A stretch of 64,000 bases of DNA from Betaproteobacteria bacterium (GCA_021298815.1 JAJTHE010000023.1:17108-81107), one strand, 5' to 3'. Positions 43,239 through 54,070 are shown, counted from the first letter of the stretch. The notes: generated by a model not told the origin, from the letters alone. Translations and numbers: made by a program.

Positions 43239-44735
43239 ATGGCAGACCGGGTCCGCGCGGTCGCTCGGCGGCCGGCTGCCGCGACCGGACCGTTTAGCGC
43301 CGTCGGGCTGGTCGCCACCGCCTGCCTGCTGGCTGCCGTCGGCGGCGCGGCGCTCGCGGCCGATCCGCGGCCGCCCGCGGCATCGCCGAAGGCGGCCGCG
43401 GCCGCCCGCGGCGAACTGCAGGACCTGCGCCAGCGCATCGAGGGCCTGCAGAAGAAGGTGGCAGGCGCGGAGGAAGTGAAGTCGGAGGCCGCCGATGCCC
43501 TGCGCGAATCCGAGCGCGCGATCAGCGATGCCAATCGCCGGCTGTTCGAGATCGCCGCCGAGAAGAAGGCCGTGAACGAGGAGATCGCCCGACTGTCGGG
43601 CGAGGCCGGCGCGGTCGAGTCCCGGGTGCGGGCCCAGCAGGAGCGGCTGGGCCGGCTGCTGCAGCGCCGCTACGTCGCCGGCGATCCGGACCCGCTGCAG
43701 CTCGCGCTGTCCGGCGACAACCCGGCCGAGGTCGCGCGGCTGCTGCACTACTACGGCTACCTGCATCGCGCCTACCAGGCGCAGATCGAGGCGCTGCGTG
43801 CCGAACTGGCCCGGCTGGCGACCGTCTCCGGCGAGCGGCGCCGGAAGGGCGCGGAGCTGGCGGCGCTGGAGCAGGAAGCCGGGCGGGAACGCGGCCGGCT
43901 GGAGGTCGAGCGCGGCCGCCATCAGGTGGTGCTGGCGCGTGCGTCGAAGGAGATCGAATCGAACCGGCGGCAGATCGCGACCCTGCGCCGCGACGAGGAC
44001 CGGCTCACGCGGCTGGTCGAGCAGATCGCCCGCCTGCTGGCCGAGCGGGAGCGTGCCCGTGCGCGCGAAGCCGCCGCGCGCGAGGTGCAGGCGAAGGCAC
44101 GCGAGGCACGCGAGGCGCGCGAGGTGGCGAAGGCGGCACGAGAGGCCCGGGAGGCAGAGCGCAGCGCCGGGGCGCCAGGCGAGCGCCCGCTGCCGAAGGC
44201 GCCCGATCGGCAGGCGGGGCGCAGCAACGAGACGGAGGGTGCTGTCCGGTCCGGCGACGAGTCGCCCCGGGCCGATGCCGGCAGCGGACGAGGGCCGCGC
44301 ACTGAACGCATCCCGGAGCCGGGCGTGCCGGCCGGCGTATTCGCATCGCTCAAGGGGCGGCTCGCCCTGCCGGTGGCCGGCGAGATCGCGAACCGTTTCG
44401 GACAGGCGCGCGCTGATGGCGGGATGCAGTGGCGCGGCATCACCATCCTCGCCCGGCCAGGCCAGGAGGTGCGCGCGGTCGCCCCGGGTCGGGTGGTGTT
44501 CGCCGACTGGCTGCGCGGCTTCGGAAACCTGCTGATCGTCGACCATGGCGACGGCTACATGACCCTGTACGGCAACAACGAATCGCTGCTGCGCCGGGTC
44601 GGCGACGGTGTGCGCGGCGGCGATCCGGTGGCCACCGTCGGCGCCAGCGGCGGCTCCGCCCAGGCCGGGCTCTATTTCGAGCTCCGGCACCAGGGCAGGC
44701 CGCTCGACCCGATCGGCTGGTCGGGGGGGCGCTGA
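43239..44735 (+). CDS. envC: EnvC-like murein-hydrolase activator (LytM/M23 domain)
   Basis: A 498-residue exported protein. A signal segment (AVGLVATACLLAAVGGAALAA) is followed by a long coiled coil (about residues 50-300, with charged Ala/Glu/Arg repeats such as AREAREAREVAKAAREAREAE), then a C-terminal LytM domain: GRLALPVAGEIANRFGQ, QWRGITILA, GRVVFADWLRGFGNLLIVDHGDGYMTLYGNNE, AGLYFELRHQGRPLDP. The usual metal ligands (H-x(n)-D and H-x-H) are replaced (QWRGI, YFELR), as in EnvC, which activates amidases at the septum rather than cutting the wall itself. It lies 41 bases after gpmI. Confidence 0.88.
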   Translation: MADRVRAVARRPAAATGPFSAVGLVATACLLAAVGGAALAADPRPPAASPKAAAAARGELQDLRQRIEGLQKKVAGAEEVKSEAADALRESERAISDANRRLFEIAAEKKAVNEEIARLSGEAGAVESRVRAQQERLGRLLQRRYVAGDPDPLQLALSGDNPAEVARLLHYYGYLHRAYQAQIEALRAELARLATVSGERRRKGAELAALEQEAGRERGRLEVERGRHQVVLARASKEIESNRRQIATLRRDEDRLTRLVEQIARLLAERERARAREAAAREVQAKAREAREAREVAKAAREAREAERSAGAPGERPLPKAPDRQAGRSNETEGAVRSGDESPRADAGSGRGPRTERIPEPGVPAGVFASLKGRLALPVAGEIANRFGQARADGGMQWRGITILARPGQEVRAVAPGRVVFADWLRGFGNLLIVDHGDGYMTLYGNNESLLRRVGDGVRGGDPVATVGASGGSAQAGLYFELRHQGRPLDPIGWSGGR

Positions 44736-44792
44736 GCATGACGACGGCGACAACCGCCCGGGTCGGCGGCAGGGGCGCGGCATGGTCAACTT

Positions 44793-44809
44793 CTGGGGTC
44801 TGACCCCAG
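44793..44809. repeat. Short REP-like palindrome
   Basis: CTGGGGTC-T-GACCCCAG: eight-base arms around one base, between envC and the protease gene. It shares GGGGTC/GACCCC with the longer palindrome at 24838 and is of the kind spread as REP units. Confidence 0.5.
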
Positions 44810-44975
44810 CCGTGACGCGCCCGGCGACCGTTACATCTGTTGCACTGTTGACGTAACCTTCGTCTCACGTCGTCCCTTGACAAGCTGCTAACATCCTTTC
44901 CGGTGCGGTGCATGCGCGCTACACCAGGGCCGGAATCCTTCCGTCCCCCACACTCCACGAGGTCACCGCTCCTCC

Positions 44976-46454
44976 ATGTCCCGGCCGTTGGGTTCACTCA
45001 TGCGCAACAAGGCAAGCCAGATCGGACTGATCTGCGTCGGCGTCGTGCTCGGCGTGCTGGTCAGCCTGAATTTCTCCGCGGTTGCACAGCGCGAGGCGCC
45101 GAGCCCGCTGCCGATCGAGGACCTGCGCGTGTTCACCGAGGTGTTCGGTCGCATCAAGAGCGACTATGTCGAGGCGGTCGAGGACCGCAAGCTGTTCACC
45201 GAGGCGATCAACGGCATGCTGTCGGGCCTCGATCCGCATTCGGCCTACCTCGACCAGGAAGCGTTCAAGGAATTGCAGGTCGGCACCCAGGGCGAGTTCG
45301 GCGGCCTCGGCATCGAGGTCGGCATGGAAGACGGGCTGGTGCGCGTGGTGTCGCCGATCGACGACACCCCGGCCTCGCGCGCCGGGTTGCGCCCGGGCGA
45401 TCTCATCATCCGGCTCGACGAGACGCCGGTGAAGGGCATGACGCTGAACGACGCGGTGCGCCGGATGCGCGGCAAGCCGAACACCGACATCACCCTCACG
45501 CTGATGCGCCGTGGCGAAGAGAAGCCGATCGTGGTCACGCTGACCCGCGCGGTGATCAAGATCCAGAGCGTGCGTTCGGCCCTGATGGAGCCGGGGTATG
45601 GCTACATCCGGCTGACCCAGTTCCAGGAGCACACGGGCGAGAACCTCGCGCGCGCCATCGAGCGCGTGTGGAAGGAGAACAACGGCAACATGCGCGGCCT
45701 GATCCTCGACCTGCGCAACGACCCGGGCGGCCTGCTCAATGGCGCGGTCGCCGTGTCGGCCGCCTTCCTGCCGCAGAACGCGCTGGTGACCTACACCGAC
45801 GGCCGCGCGCCCGACTCGCGGATGAAGCTCAACGCCAGCCCCGAGTTCTACCTGCGCGGCGCATCCCAGGGCGACTACCTGCGCGGCCTGCCCAAGGACG
45901 TGAAGTCGGTGCCGATGGTGGTGCTGATCAACGGCGGCTCGGCCTCGGCGTCCGAGATCGTCGCCGGCGCGCTGCAGGACCACAAGCGCGCGACGATCAT
46001 CGGCACGCAGAGCTTCGGCAAGGGCTCGGTGCAGACCATCCTGCCGCTGACGAACAACACGGCGATCAAGTTGACCACCGCGCGCTACTTCACGCCGAGC
46101 GGCCGCTCGATCCAGGCCAAGGGCATCACGCCGGACATCGTGGTCGAGGATCCGAGCAACCCGAGCGACGGCCAGCGCATCCGTGAGGCCGACCTCAACC
46201 GCCACCTGTCCGACGGCAAGGGTGGCCAGCCGAAGGCCGCGCCGCGTCCGCGCTTCGAGGGCAAGAAGGACGAGCCGGCTCGTCCACGTGTCGAGCCGAT
46301 CAAGCTCGAGCCGGGACAGGTGTTCTCGCGCGAAGACTTCCAGCTGATGCAGGCGCTGAACCACCTGAAGGGGCAGCCGGTGCTGCGCGAGCTGCCGCCG
46401 CCGGCCACCAGCGCCAGTGCGGCGCCGGCGGCCGCGTCGGCCGCCGCCCGCTGA
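44976..46454 (+). CDS. C-terminal processing peptidase (S41, Ctp/Prc type)
   Basis: A 492-residue periplasmic serine protease. A signal anchor (QIGLICVGVVLGVLVSLNFSAVAQ) is followed by a PDZ domain (VGTQGEFGGLGIEVGMEDGLVRVVSPIDDTPASRAGLRPGDLI) and the S41 core (GLILDLRNDPGGLLNGAVAVSAAF; VLINGGSASASEIVAGALQDH with catalytic Ser; FGKGSVQTILPL with catalytic Lys), then a proline/alanine-rich tail. It processes periplasmic proteins and peptidoglycan enzymes. The pairing with envC is widely conserved. A start at 45000 is also possible. Confidence 0.93.
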   Translation: MSRPLGSLMRNKASQIGLICVGVVLGVLVSLNFSAVAQREAPSPLPIEDLRVFTEVFGRIKSDYVEAVEDRKLFTEAINGMLSGLDPHSAYLDQEAFKELQVGTQGEFGGLGIEVGMEDGLVRVVSPIDDTPASRAGLRPGDLIIRLDETPVKGMTLNDAVRRMRGKPNTDITLTLMRRGEEKPIVVTLTRAVIKIQSVRSALMEPGYGYIRLTQFQEHTGENLARAIERVWKENNGNMRGLILDLRNDPGGLLNGAVAVSAAFLPQNALVTYTDGRAPDSRMKLNASPEFYLRGASQGDYLRGLPKDVKSVPMVVLINGGSASASEIVAGALQDHKRATIIGTQSFGKGSVQTILPLTNNTAIKLTTARYFTPSGRSIQAKGITPDIVVEDPSNPSDGQRIREADLNRHLSDGKGGQPKAAPRPRFEGKKDEPARPRVEPIKLEPGQVFSREDFQLMQALNHLKGQPVLRELPPPATSASAAPAAASAAAR

Positions 46455-46529
46455 GCGGACCCGTCCCGCACATCGCGCACGCAGCCACGGACCCGGTCGC
46501 GGCCGGGGCCGCCGCCGGGTGATCGGACG

Positions 46530-47300
46530 ATGGACGACGACCAGCTCACCCGCTACAGCCGCCACATCCTGCTCGACGAGATCGGCATCGATGGCCAGCA
46601 GCGGCTGCTCGACAGCCGGGTGCTGCTGGTCGGTGCCGGCGGGCTGGGATCGCCGGTCGCGCTGTACCTGGCCAGTGCCGGCGTGGGCGAGGTCACGGTG
46701 TGCGATGCGGACCATGTCGACCTGACCAACCTGCAGCGCCAGGTCGCGCACACCACGCAGAGCGTCGGCATGCAGAAGGTGGCATCGATCGCCCGCGCGA
46801 TGCAGGCGATCAACCCGTCGACCCGGGTGGTCGCGCTGGCGCAGCGGCTCGAGGGCGAGGCGCTGCTCGAACGCGTCGGCGCCGCCGACATCGTCGTCGA
46901 TGCCAGCGACAACTTCCCGACCCGCCATGCGCTCAATGCCGCCTGCGTGCACCATCGCCGGCCGCTGGTGTCGGGGGCGGCGATCCGCTTCGACGGCCAG
47001 GTGTCGGTGTTCGACCTGCGCCACGACGACGGTCCGTGCTACCACTGCCTGTTCCCGCAGGTCGACGCCGATGGCGAGGCCGATGAGCGCTGCGCGGTGA
47101 TGGGCGTGTTCGCGCCGCTGGTGGGCGTGATCGGCGCGATGCAGGCCGCCGAGGCGCTGAAGCTGGCGGCCGGCGTCGGACGCTCGCTCTCCGGCCGGTT
47201 GCTGCTGTTCAGTGCGCGCGAATCACAGTGGCGCGAGGTGCGCGTGAAGCGCGATCCGGCGTGCAGCGTCTGCGGCGGGCGCGCCCGGGAAGGCGCCTAG
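46530..47300 (+). CDS. moeB: MoeB/ThiF/HesA-family adenylyltransferase
   Basis: A 256-residue E1-like enzyme that adenylates the C-terminus of a sulphur-carrier protein (MoaD or ThiS). Evidence: RYSRHILLDEIGIDGQQRLLDSRVLLVGAGGLGSPVALYLASAGVGEVTVCDADHVDLTNLQRQVAHTT (ATP site with GAGGLG), VDASDNFPTRHALNAACV, and two Cys pairs (CYHCLFPQ and CSVCGG) for zinc. No C-terminal rhodanese domain is present. Its stop shares the palindrome CTAG with the convergent slmA stop. Confidence 0.92.
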   Translation: MDDDQLTRYSRHILLDEIGIDGQQRLLDSRVLLVGAGGLGSPVALYLASAGVGEVTVCDADHVDLTNLQRQVAHTTQSVGMQKVASIARAMQAINPSTRVVALAQRLEGEALLERVGAADIVVDASDNFPTRHALNAACVHHRRPLVSGAAIRFDGQVSVFDLRHDDGPCYHCLFPQVDADGEADERCAVMGVFAPLVGVIGAMQAAEALKLAAGVGRSLSGRLLLFSARESQWREVRVKRDPACSVCGGRAREGA

Positions 47301-47875
47301 GTCGACAGCAGGATCTTGCGCTGCTCCGCCCAGAACTGCGACGGATCGCGGGTGAAGCCGCTCTTGGCGAACTGGTGCCAGCGGCCGACGACGAAGGCCA
47401 TGATGGCATTGGCCTGGGCCGCCACGTCCGCATCGGCCGGCAGTTCGCCCTGGGTCTGCGACAGCCGCAGCGCCTGCTTTACCGTGGCTTCGATGCGGTC
47501 GTGCATCTGGTTGATGCGCGCCTGCAGCCGGGCGTTCTCGTGCACCAGCGCCTCGCCGATCAGCACCCGGCTCATGCCGGGGTTCTTCTTCGCGAACGCG
47601 AGCAGCACGGCGACCATCGCATCGACCTGCTTCAGGCCGACCGGCTCTTCGCTGGCGATCTTGTTCACCAGGCTGAACACGGTCTGTTCGATGAATTCGA
47701 TCAGCCCTTCGAACATCTGGGCCTTGCTCGCGAAATGGCGGTACAGCGCGGCTTCCGACACGTCGAGGCGCGCCGCGAGCGAGGCGGTGGTGATCTTTTC
47801 CGGGCTCGGCACTTCGAGCATCTCGGCGAGCGTCTGCAGGATCTGCAGCCTGCGTTCGCCTGTACGGGGCGGCAT
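47297..47875 (-). CDS. slmA: SlmA-like nucleoid-occlusion regulator (TetR family)
   Basis: A 192-residue TetR-family protein. The N-terminal HTH is RRLQILQTLAEMLEVPSPEKITTASLAARLDVSEAALYRHFASKAQMFEGLIEFIEQTVFSL; ending EQTVF and the C-terminal RKILLST fit SlmA. SlmA blocks FtsZ over the nucleoid. The gene is adjacent to a pyrimidine nucleotidase and argB in many betaproteobacteria. The ATG at 47875 gives MPPRTGERRLQ, the right length; upstream in-frame codons are not needed. Confidence 0.9.
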   Translation of the reverse strand: MPPRTGERRLQILQTLAEMLEVPSPEKITTASLAARLDVSEAALYRHFASKAQMFEGLIEFIEQTVFSLVNKIASEEPVGLKQVDAMVAVLLAFAKKNPGMSRVLIGEALVHENARLQARINQMHDRIEATVKQALRLSQTQGELPADADVAAQANAIMAFVVGRWHQFAKSGFTRDPSQFWAEQRKILLST

Positions 47876-48085
47876 GAGGGACCCTCCACAGGATACTGTC
47901 CGGCAAGGTCTCCGGATCCGGCAACGAACCGGAGGCCGGAGGAGTCCGGCAGCCGATTGTGAGCACACGCTTCGTTGCGCAACCGGATTCTAGGCAGATT
48001 CGAAGGGCTCGGTTATGGAAAAGTGCAGGCTGGCACAGTGTATTCCTCGCCTGCCGCAGTGCATCATCGTCGCGCGGGCGACGTA

Positions 48086-48748
48086 TCAGCGCAGGTGCGC
48101 GAGGTGGCGCGTCATCGCGCGCAGGTCGGTGACCATCAGGTCGACATGGCCGGGGCGGCGCACCCGCAGCAGGCCCGGCTTGCGGCGCACGATGTAGACG
48201 GTGCGCATGCCGAGGCGGCGCGCGGTGAGCAGGTTGTCGAGCGAATCCTCGACCATCACGCTGCGCCGCGGATCGATGTCGTGCCGCCGGAACAGTTCGC
48301 GGAAGCCGCGCGCGTCCGGCTTCGGGCGGTAGCGCGTGTGCTCGATGGTGAACACGCCGTCGAACAGGTCGGTGATGCCCAGCACCTCGAGCACCGCCCG
48401 GCAGTAGCGTTCTGGCGAGTTGGAAAACACCACCTTGCGTCCGGGCAGCCGGTGCAGCAGGCCGCGCAGCCCCATCTCGCGGATCACCATGCGTTCGAGT
48501 TCGGGGAACTGGTGGGTCTCGTGCAGGAAGTGGTCCGGATCGGTGTCGTGGTGCTTCATCAGGCCGAGCAGCGTCGCGCCGTACTGCAGCCAGTAGCGGC
48601 GGCGCAGCGCGCTTGCTTCGACCTCGTTCAGCCCGAGGTGGCGCATCACGTACTCGGTCATCGACCGGTTCATGTGCGGGAAGATGTGCGGCGTGCAGTA
48701 GTGCAGCGTATTGTCGAGGTCGAAGACCCAGGTGCGGGCGCCGGCCAT
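48086..48748 (-). CDS. Pyrimidine 5'-nucleotidase (HAD superfamily)
   Basis: A 220-residue HAD hydrolase. Motif I is WVFDLDNTLHYCTPHIFPHMNRSMTEYV (nucleophile Asp plus the DNTL signature of this family), motif II VVFSNSPERY, Lys in RYRPKPDARGF, and motif IV VMVEDSLDNLLTARRLGM. It dephosphorylates UMP/CMP-type nucleotides. It lies between slmA and argB, all leftward; 13 bases from argB. Confidence 0.9.
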   Translation of the reverse strand: MAGARTWVFDLDNTLHYCTPHIFPHMNRSMTEYVMRHLGLNEVEASALRRRYWLQYGATLLGLMKHHDTDPDHFLHETHQFPELERMVIREMGLRGLLHRLPGRKVVFSNSPERYCRAVLEVLGITDLFDGVFTIEHTRYRPKPDARGFRELFRRHDIDPRRSVMVEDSLDNLLTARRLGMRTVYIVRRKPGLLRVRRPGHVDLMVTDLRAMTRHLAHLR

Positions 48749-48761
48749 CAGCGGGCCGGCG

Positions 48762-50419
<1,658 letters not shown>

Positions 50420-50496
50420 GCCCTGCCCCGGCAGGGCGAGCGGCGGGGAGCCACGACCGGTCGGCTATACTCGATCGTTTTCCGGAAGGCTTCCTG

Positions 50497-51696
50497 ATGT
50501 CGATGCACATGCTGCTCAACCGGTCCTCGCGCGGCGCCGCCGAGCGCTGCCTCTGCATGCTCGCGACCCTGCTGCTGGCAGCGCTGCTGCTGGCGCCGGT
50601 CGCCGCTTCGGCGCAGCCCGGTGCGCTCCCCGTCCCGGTGCCCCCCGCGATCAACGCACGCGCCTACGTGCTGATCGATTTCGCCACCGGACAGGTGCTC
50701 GCCTCGCAGGCGGCAGACGACCGCTTCGAGCCGGCCTCGCTGACCAAGCTGATGACCGCCTACCTCACGTTCAACGCGATCCGCCAGAAGCGGCTGATGC
50801 CGTCGCTGGTGGTGCCGGTGTCCGACCGGGCGCGCAAGGCCGAGGGTTCGCGCATGTTCATCGAGCAGCGCATCCCGGTGACCGTCGAAGAACTGATGCG
50901 CGGGATGATCATCCAGTCGGGCAACGATGCGAGCATCGCTTTGGCCGAGGCGGTCGCCGGTGGCGAGGACGCCTTCGCCGACGCCATGACGCGCGAGGCG
51001 CAGCGGCTCGGGATGAAGAACACCGCCTTCCGCAACTCGACCGGCCTGCCGGATGCGAAGCACTTCAGCACCGCCTCCGACCTCGCCCGGCTCGCCTCGG
51101 CGATCATCCGCGACTTCCCCGAGTTCTATTCGCTCTACTCGCAGCGCGACTACACCTACAACAAGATCAAGCAGGCCAACCGCAACCGCCTGCTCTGGCT
51201 CGATCCGTCGGTCGACGGGATGAAGACCGGCTTCACCGAGGCCGCGGGCTTCTGCCTGGTCACCTCGGCGAAGCGCGGCGAGCGGCGCCTGGTGGCCGTC
51301 GTGCTCGGCGCGCCCTCGGAGAGCGCGCGCATCAGCGAGAGCCAGAAGCTGATCAACTACGGCTTCCAGTTCTTCGACAACTTCCGCCTGTACGCCGCGC
51401 GCCAGCCGGTGGCCTCGCTCGCGGTGTGGAAGGGGTCGTCACGCACGGTCGATGCCGGCTTCGAGAGCGACCTGGTGGTCACCCTGCCGGCCGGCAGCGG
51501 TGCCCGGGTGAAGGCCGACCTCGAAAGCGTGCAGCCGCTGGTGGCACCGATCGCCGCCGGCCAGCGGGTCGGCACGCTCAAGCTCGCGCTCGATGGCCGT
51601 CCGCTGGCAGAATATCCCGTAGTGGCGCTGCAGGAAGTCCAGACCGCGAATATCTTCCGGCGCACCTGGGACAGCCTGCGGCTGATGCTGAAGTGA
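50497..51696 (+). CDS. dacC: D-alanyl-D-alanine carboxypeptidase (PBP5/6 type)
   Basis: A 399-residue penicillin-binding protein that trims cell-wall pentapeptides. Signal peptide LLLAALLLAPVAASAQ. Active-site motifs: S81-L-T-K84 (EPASLTKLM), S141-G-N143 (IIQSGNDAS), K243-T-G245 (DGMKTGFTEAAG). A C-terminal beta domain and amphipathic end helix (IFRRTWDSLRLMLK) anchor it to the membrane. TATACT (50466) could be its -10. dacA is an equally good name. Confidence 0.95.
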   Translation: MSMHMLLNRSSRGAAERCLCMLATLLLAALLLAPVAASAQPGALPVPVPPAINARAYVLIDFATGQVLASQAADDRFEPASLTKLMTAYLTFNAIRQKRLMPSLVVPVSDRARKAEGSRMFIEQRIPVTVEELMRGMIIQSGNDASIALAEAVAGGEDAFADAMTREAQRLGMKNTAFRNSTGLPDAKHFSTASDLARLASAIIRDFPEFYSLYSQRDYTYNKIKQANRNRLLWLDPSVDGMKTGFTEAAGFCLVTSAKRGERRLVAVVLGAPSESARISESQKLINYGFQFFDNFRLYAARQPVASLAVWKGSSRTVDAGFESDLVVTLPAGSGARVKADLESVQPLVAPIAAGQRVGTLKLALDGRPLAEYPVVALQEVQTANIFRRTWDSLRLMLK

Positions 51697-51713
51697 AAAC
51701 CGAGGGTAAAGCG

Positions 51714-52562
51714 ATGATCGTTCACCTGAATGGCGAGTTCCTTCCGATCGAAGAGGCGAAGATCTCGCCGCTCGACCGCGGCTTCATCTTCGGCGACGGG
51801 GTGTACGAGGTGATCCCGGTCTATGCGAAGAGGCCGTTCCGGATGATGGAGCACCTGCAGCGCATGCAGCGCAGCATGGACAAGATCGGGCTGCCCAACC
51901 CGCATTCGATCGAACGCTGGGAAGCGCTGTGCAACGAGATGATCGAGCGCACGCCGCACCCCGACCAGGGCCTGTACATCCAGGTGACCCGGGGCGTCGC
52001 GCCGCGTGACCATGCCTTCCCGAAGGACACGAAGCCCACCGTGTTCATGATGAGCAACCCGATGCGCAAGCCGCCGCCCGAGTGGCACACCGACGGGGCA
52101 GCCGCGATCACCGCGAACGACGACCGCTGGTACAACAACGACATCAAGTCGACGGCGCTGCTGGGCAACGTGCTCGCGCGCCAGAAGTCGGCCGAGGTCG
52201 GCGCGGTCGAGACCATCCTGATCCGCGACGGCATGCTCACCGAGGCCTCGTCGAGCAACGTGCTGATCGTCAAGGGCGGCACCATCTTCTCGCCGCCCAA
52301 GAGCAACCTGCTGCTGCCGGGCACCACCTTCGACGTGACCATCGAGCTGGCGAAGAAGCACGGCATGCCGCACGAGCTCAAGCCGATCACCGAAGCCGAG
52401 CTGCGCGAGGCCGACGAGATCTGGGTCACCTCGGCCACCAAGGAAGTGCTGGCGATCACCACGCTGGACGGAAAGCCGGTAGGCAGCGGCAAGCCCGGTC
52501 CGGTGTGGAAGCAGATCCATGCCCACTACCAGGTGTTCAAGCGCGAGGTGACCGGTTGCTGA
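51714..52562 (+). CDS. D-amino-acid aminotransferase-like class IV transaminase
   Basis: A 282-residue PLP enzyme of the branched-chain/D-amino-acid group: IVHLNGEFLPIEEAKISPLDRGFIFGDGVYEVIPVYAKRPFRM, PLP lysine in NNDIKSTALLGNVLARQ, MLTEASSSNVLIVKGGTIFSPPKSNLLLPGTT (phosphate site). The start 17 bases after the dacC stop implies co-transcription with the cell-wall gene, in keeping with supply of D-amino acids. D-alanine transaminase activity is likely but not certain. Confidence 0.88.
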   Translation: MIVHLNGEFLPIEEAKISPLDRGFIFGDGVYEVIPVYAKRPFRMMEHLQRMQRSMDKIGLPNPHSIERWEALCNEMIERTPHPDQGLYIQVTRGVAPRDHAFPKDTKPTVFMMSNPMRKPPPEWHTDGAAAITANDDRWYNNDIKSTALLGNVLARQKSAEVGAVETILIRDGMLTEASSSNVLIVKGGTIFSPPKSNLLLPGTTFDVTIELAKKHGMPHELKPITEAELREADEIWVTSATKEVLAITTLDGKPVGSGKPGPVWKQIHAHYQVFKREVTGC

Positions 52563-52605
52563 ACACCGCCTGCCGCCCGCGCCCGGCCGGCGTGGGGCGC
52601 GTGCC

Positions 52606-52902
52606 ATGGCGGTGAACGACGCCGGCGCCGGCCAGCCGCCGCCGGCCGAATCGCTGATCGTCTATCCGTCGGCTTTCCCTATCAAGGTGATGGGTCCTGC
52701 GGCCCCCGGGTTCGTGCCCGCCGTCGTCGCGGTCGTCCGGCGCCATGCGCCGGACTTCGATCCGGCAGCCGTCGAGACCCGCAGCAGCCGCGAAGGCAAG
52801 TACACCAGCCTGACCGCGACCGTCACCGCGACCTCGCGCGAGCAGCTCGACGCGCTGTACAAGGACCTGTGCGACCACCCCATGGTGGTGATGGTCCTGT
52901 AG
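52606..52902 (+). CDS. DUF493/YbeD-family protein
   Basis: A 98-residue protein: LIVYPSAFPIKVMGPAAPGFVPAVVAVVRRHAPDFDPAAVETRSSREGKYTSLTATVTATSREQLDALYKDLCDHPMVVMVL. The pattern matches YbeD (ACT-like fold), found between dacA and lipB in many proteobacteria as here. Proposed to act as a small regulator linked to lipoate metabolism; function not established. Confidence 0.92.
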   Translation: MAVNDAGAGQPPPAESLIVYPSAFPIKVMGPAAPGFVPAVVAVVRRHAPDFDPAAVETRSSREGKYTSLTATVTATSREQLDALYKDLCDHPMVVMVL

Positions 52903-52969
52903 CGGCCGTCTCACGGACCTGCCCGTACTGCATTCCCCGTTTCCCGCGTTCCCCACAGGACCCCCCCGC

Positions 52970-53599
52970 ATGGCCAAGGCAAAGAAAGCTGCGAAGAAGG
53001 TTGCAAGGAAGGCTGCGAAGAAGCCGGTACCGAAGAAGTCGACGGTGAAGAAATCGACCGCGAAGAAGCTGGACAAGAAGCCGGTGAAGAAGGTCGCGAA
53101 GAAGGCCGCGAAGAAGGTCGTCGCGAAGCAGGCCGACACGAAGCCGACCAACCCGCCGCTGCGCACCTTCGTGCGCCGCTCGCCGATCCACGGCCGTGGC
53201 GTGTTCGCCAAGGTCGACATCCCGAAGGGCGAACGGGTCATCGAGTACAAGGCGCGCAAGATCACCTGGGCGCAGGCCGACCGCTGGTATGCCGACGACG
53301 ACAGCAAGCCGTCGCACACCTTCCTGTTCACCCTCGACGACAAGTACGTGCTCGACGGCAACAAGGATGCGAACAGCGCGCGCTGGATCAACCATTCCTG
53401 CAACCCGAACTGCGAGTCGGACATCGTCGACGGCCGCATCTGGATCGAGTCGATCCGCAACATCAAGGCCGGCGAGGAGCTGTTCTACGACTACAACATC
53501 ACCCTCGAGACGCCGCACACCCCGGCCGAGAAGCGCCGCTGGTCGTGCCGCTGCGGGGCGAAGAACTGCCGGGGCACGCTGCTGGACAAGAAGCGCTGA
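52970..53599 (+). CDS. SET-domain methyltransferase with histone-H1-like N-terminal tail
   Basis: A 209-residue protein. Residues 1-58 are almost entirely Lys/Ala/Val (repeats like KKAAKKVARKAAKKP), like bacterial histone-H1 (AlgP/Hc1-type) tails. Residues about 65-190 are a SET domain: SPIHGRGVFAKVDIPKGERVIEYKARKI, WINHSCNPNCESDIVDGRIWIESIRNIKAGEELFYDYNI (NHSCxPN and pseudo-knot), and a post-SET zinc motif CRCGAKNCRGTLL. SET enzymes methylate lysines. The tail may bring DNA or be the substrate. It lies between DUF493 and lipB. Confidence 0.9.
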   Translation: MAKAKKAAKKVARKAAKKPVPKKSTVKKSTAKKLDKKPVKKVAKKAAKKVVAKQADTKPTNPPLRTFVRRSPIHGRGVFAKVDIPKGERVIEYKARKITWAQADRWYADDDSKPSHTFLFTLDDKYVLDGNKDANSARWINHSCNPNCESDIVDGRIWIESIRNIKAGEELFYDYNITLETPHTPAEKRRWSCRCGAKNCRGTLLDKKR

Positions 53600-53629
53600 T
53601 CCCCGGGGCAGCCTGCCCCTGCGGCGAGG

Positions 53630-54070
53630 CTACTTCGCGCCGTCGAACTTCGCCCGCAACGCCTCCACCCGGCGCCGGTTCGCGCCAAGGTCCCAGTACC
53701 CGGTACGCGAGGCCGACTGCACATGGAACACGCCTGCGGCCGGGTCGAGTTCGAAGCGCAGGTCGTCGACGAAGCCGAACAGCTTCGAGCGGAACTCCAC
53801 CGCGATCCAGCCCTGACGTGCGTCCACCACGGTGGCGCCGCGGTCGGACTCGATGATCCGCATCAGCCGCCCCTGGGCAGCGTCGGCCGGGCCGGTGAAC
53901 GCGAACGGGGCCACCTGCTGCGCGGGCCGGGTGGCGAAGGAAGAGACGCAGTTGGGGCTGTCGGGGCAGGCAGGCAGCATTCTTGCCGATCGGGCCGTTC
54001 CGGCGGACAGCAGGATCGCGATGATGGCCGCGAAAAGCGCCCCGTTACGGCAGTGGGTTGGAGAAGACAT
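53630..54070 (-). CDS. DUF1499-family exported protein
   Basis: A 146-residue protein with signal peptide (NGALFAAIIAILLSAGTARSA), CPDSPNCVSSFATRPAQQVAPF (the DUF1499 signature SPNCVSS), AAQGRLMRIIESDRGATVVDARQGWIAVEFRSKLFGFVDDLRFELDPAAGVFHVQSASRTGYWDLGANRRRVEALR. Function unknown. The ATG at 54070 is chosen; an in-frame TTG at 54088 is less likely. Convergent with the SET gene. Confidence 0.88.
   Translation of the reverse strand: MSSPTHCRNGALFAAIIAILLSAGTARSARMLPACPDSPNCVSSFATRPAQQVAPFAFTGPADAAQGRLMRIIESDRGATVVDARQGWIAVEFRSKLFGFVDDLRFELDPAAGVFHVQSASRTGYWDLGANRRRVEALRAKFDGAK

Noticed and set aside
43239..44735. EnvC-like gene as an inactivated peptidase
   Set aside because: Loss of the LytM metal ligands is normal for EnvC, which activates amidases without cutting.
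44848..44905. A promoter TTGACG/TTGACA before the S41 protease
   Set aside because: Neither -35-like hexamer has a reasonable -10 at 16-18 bases.
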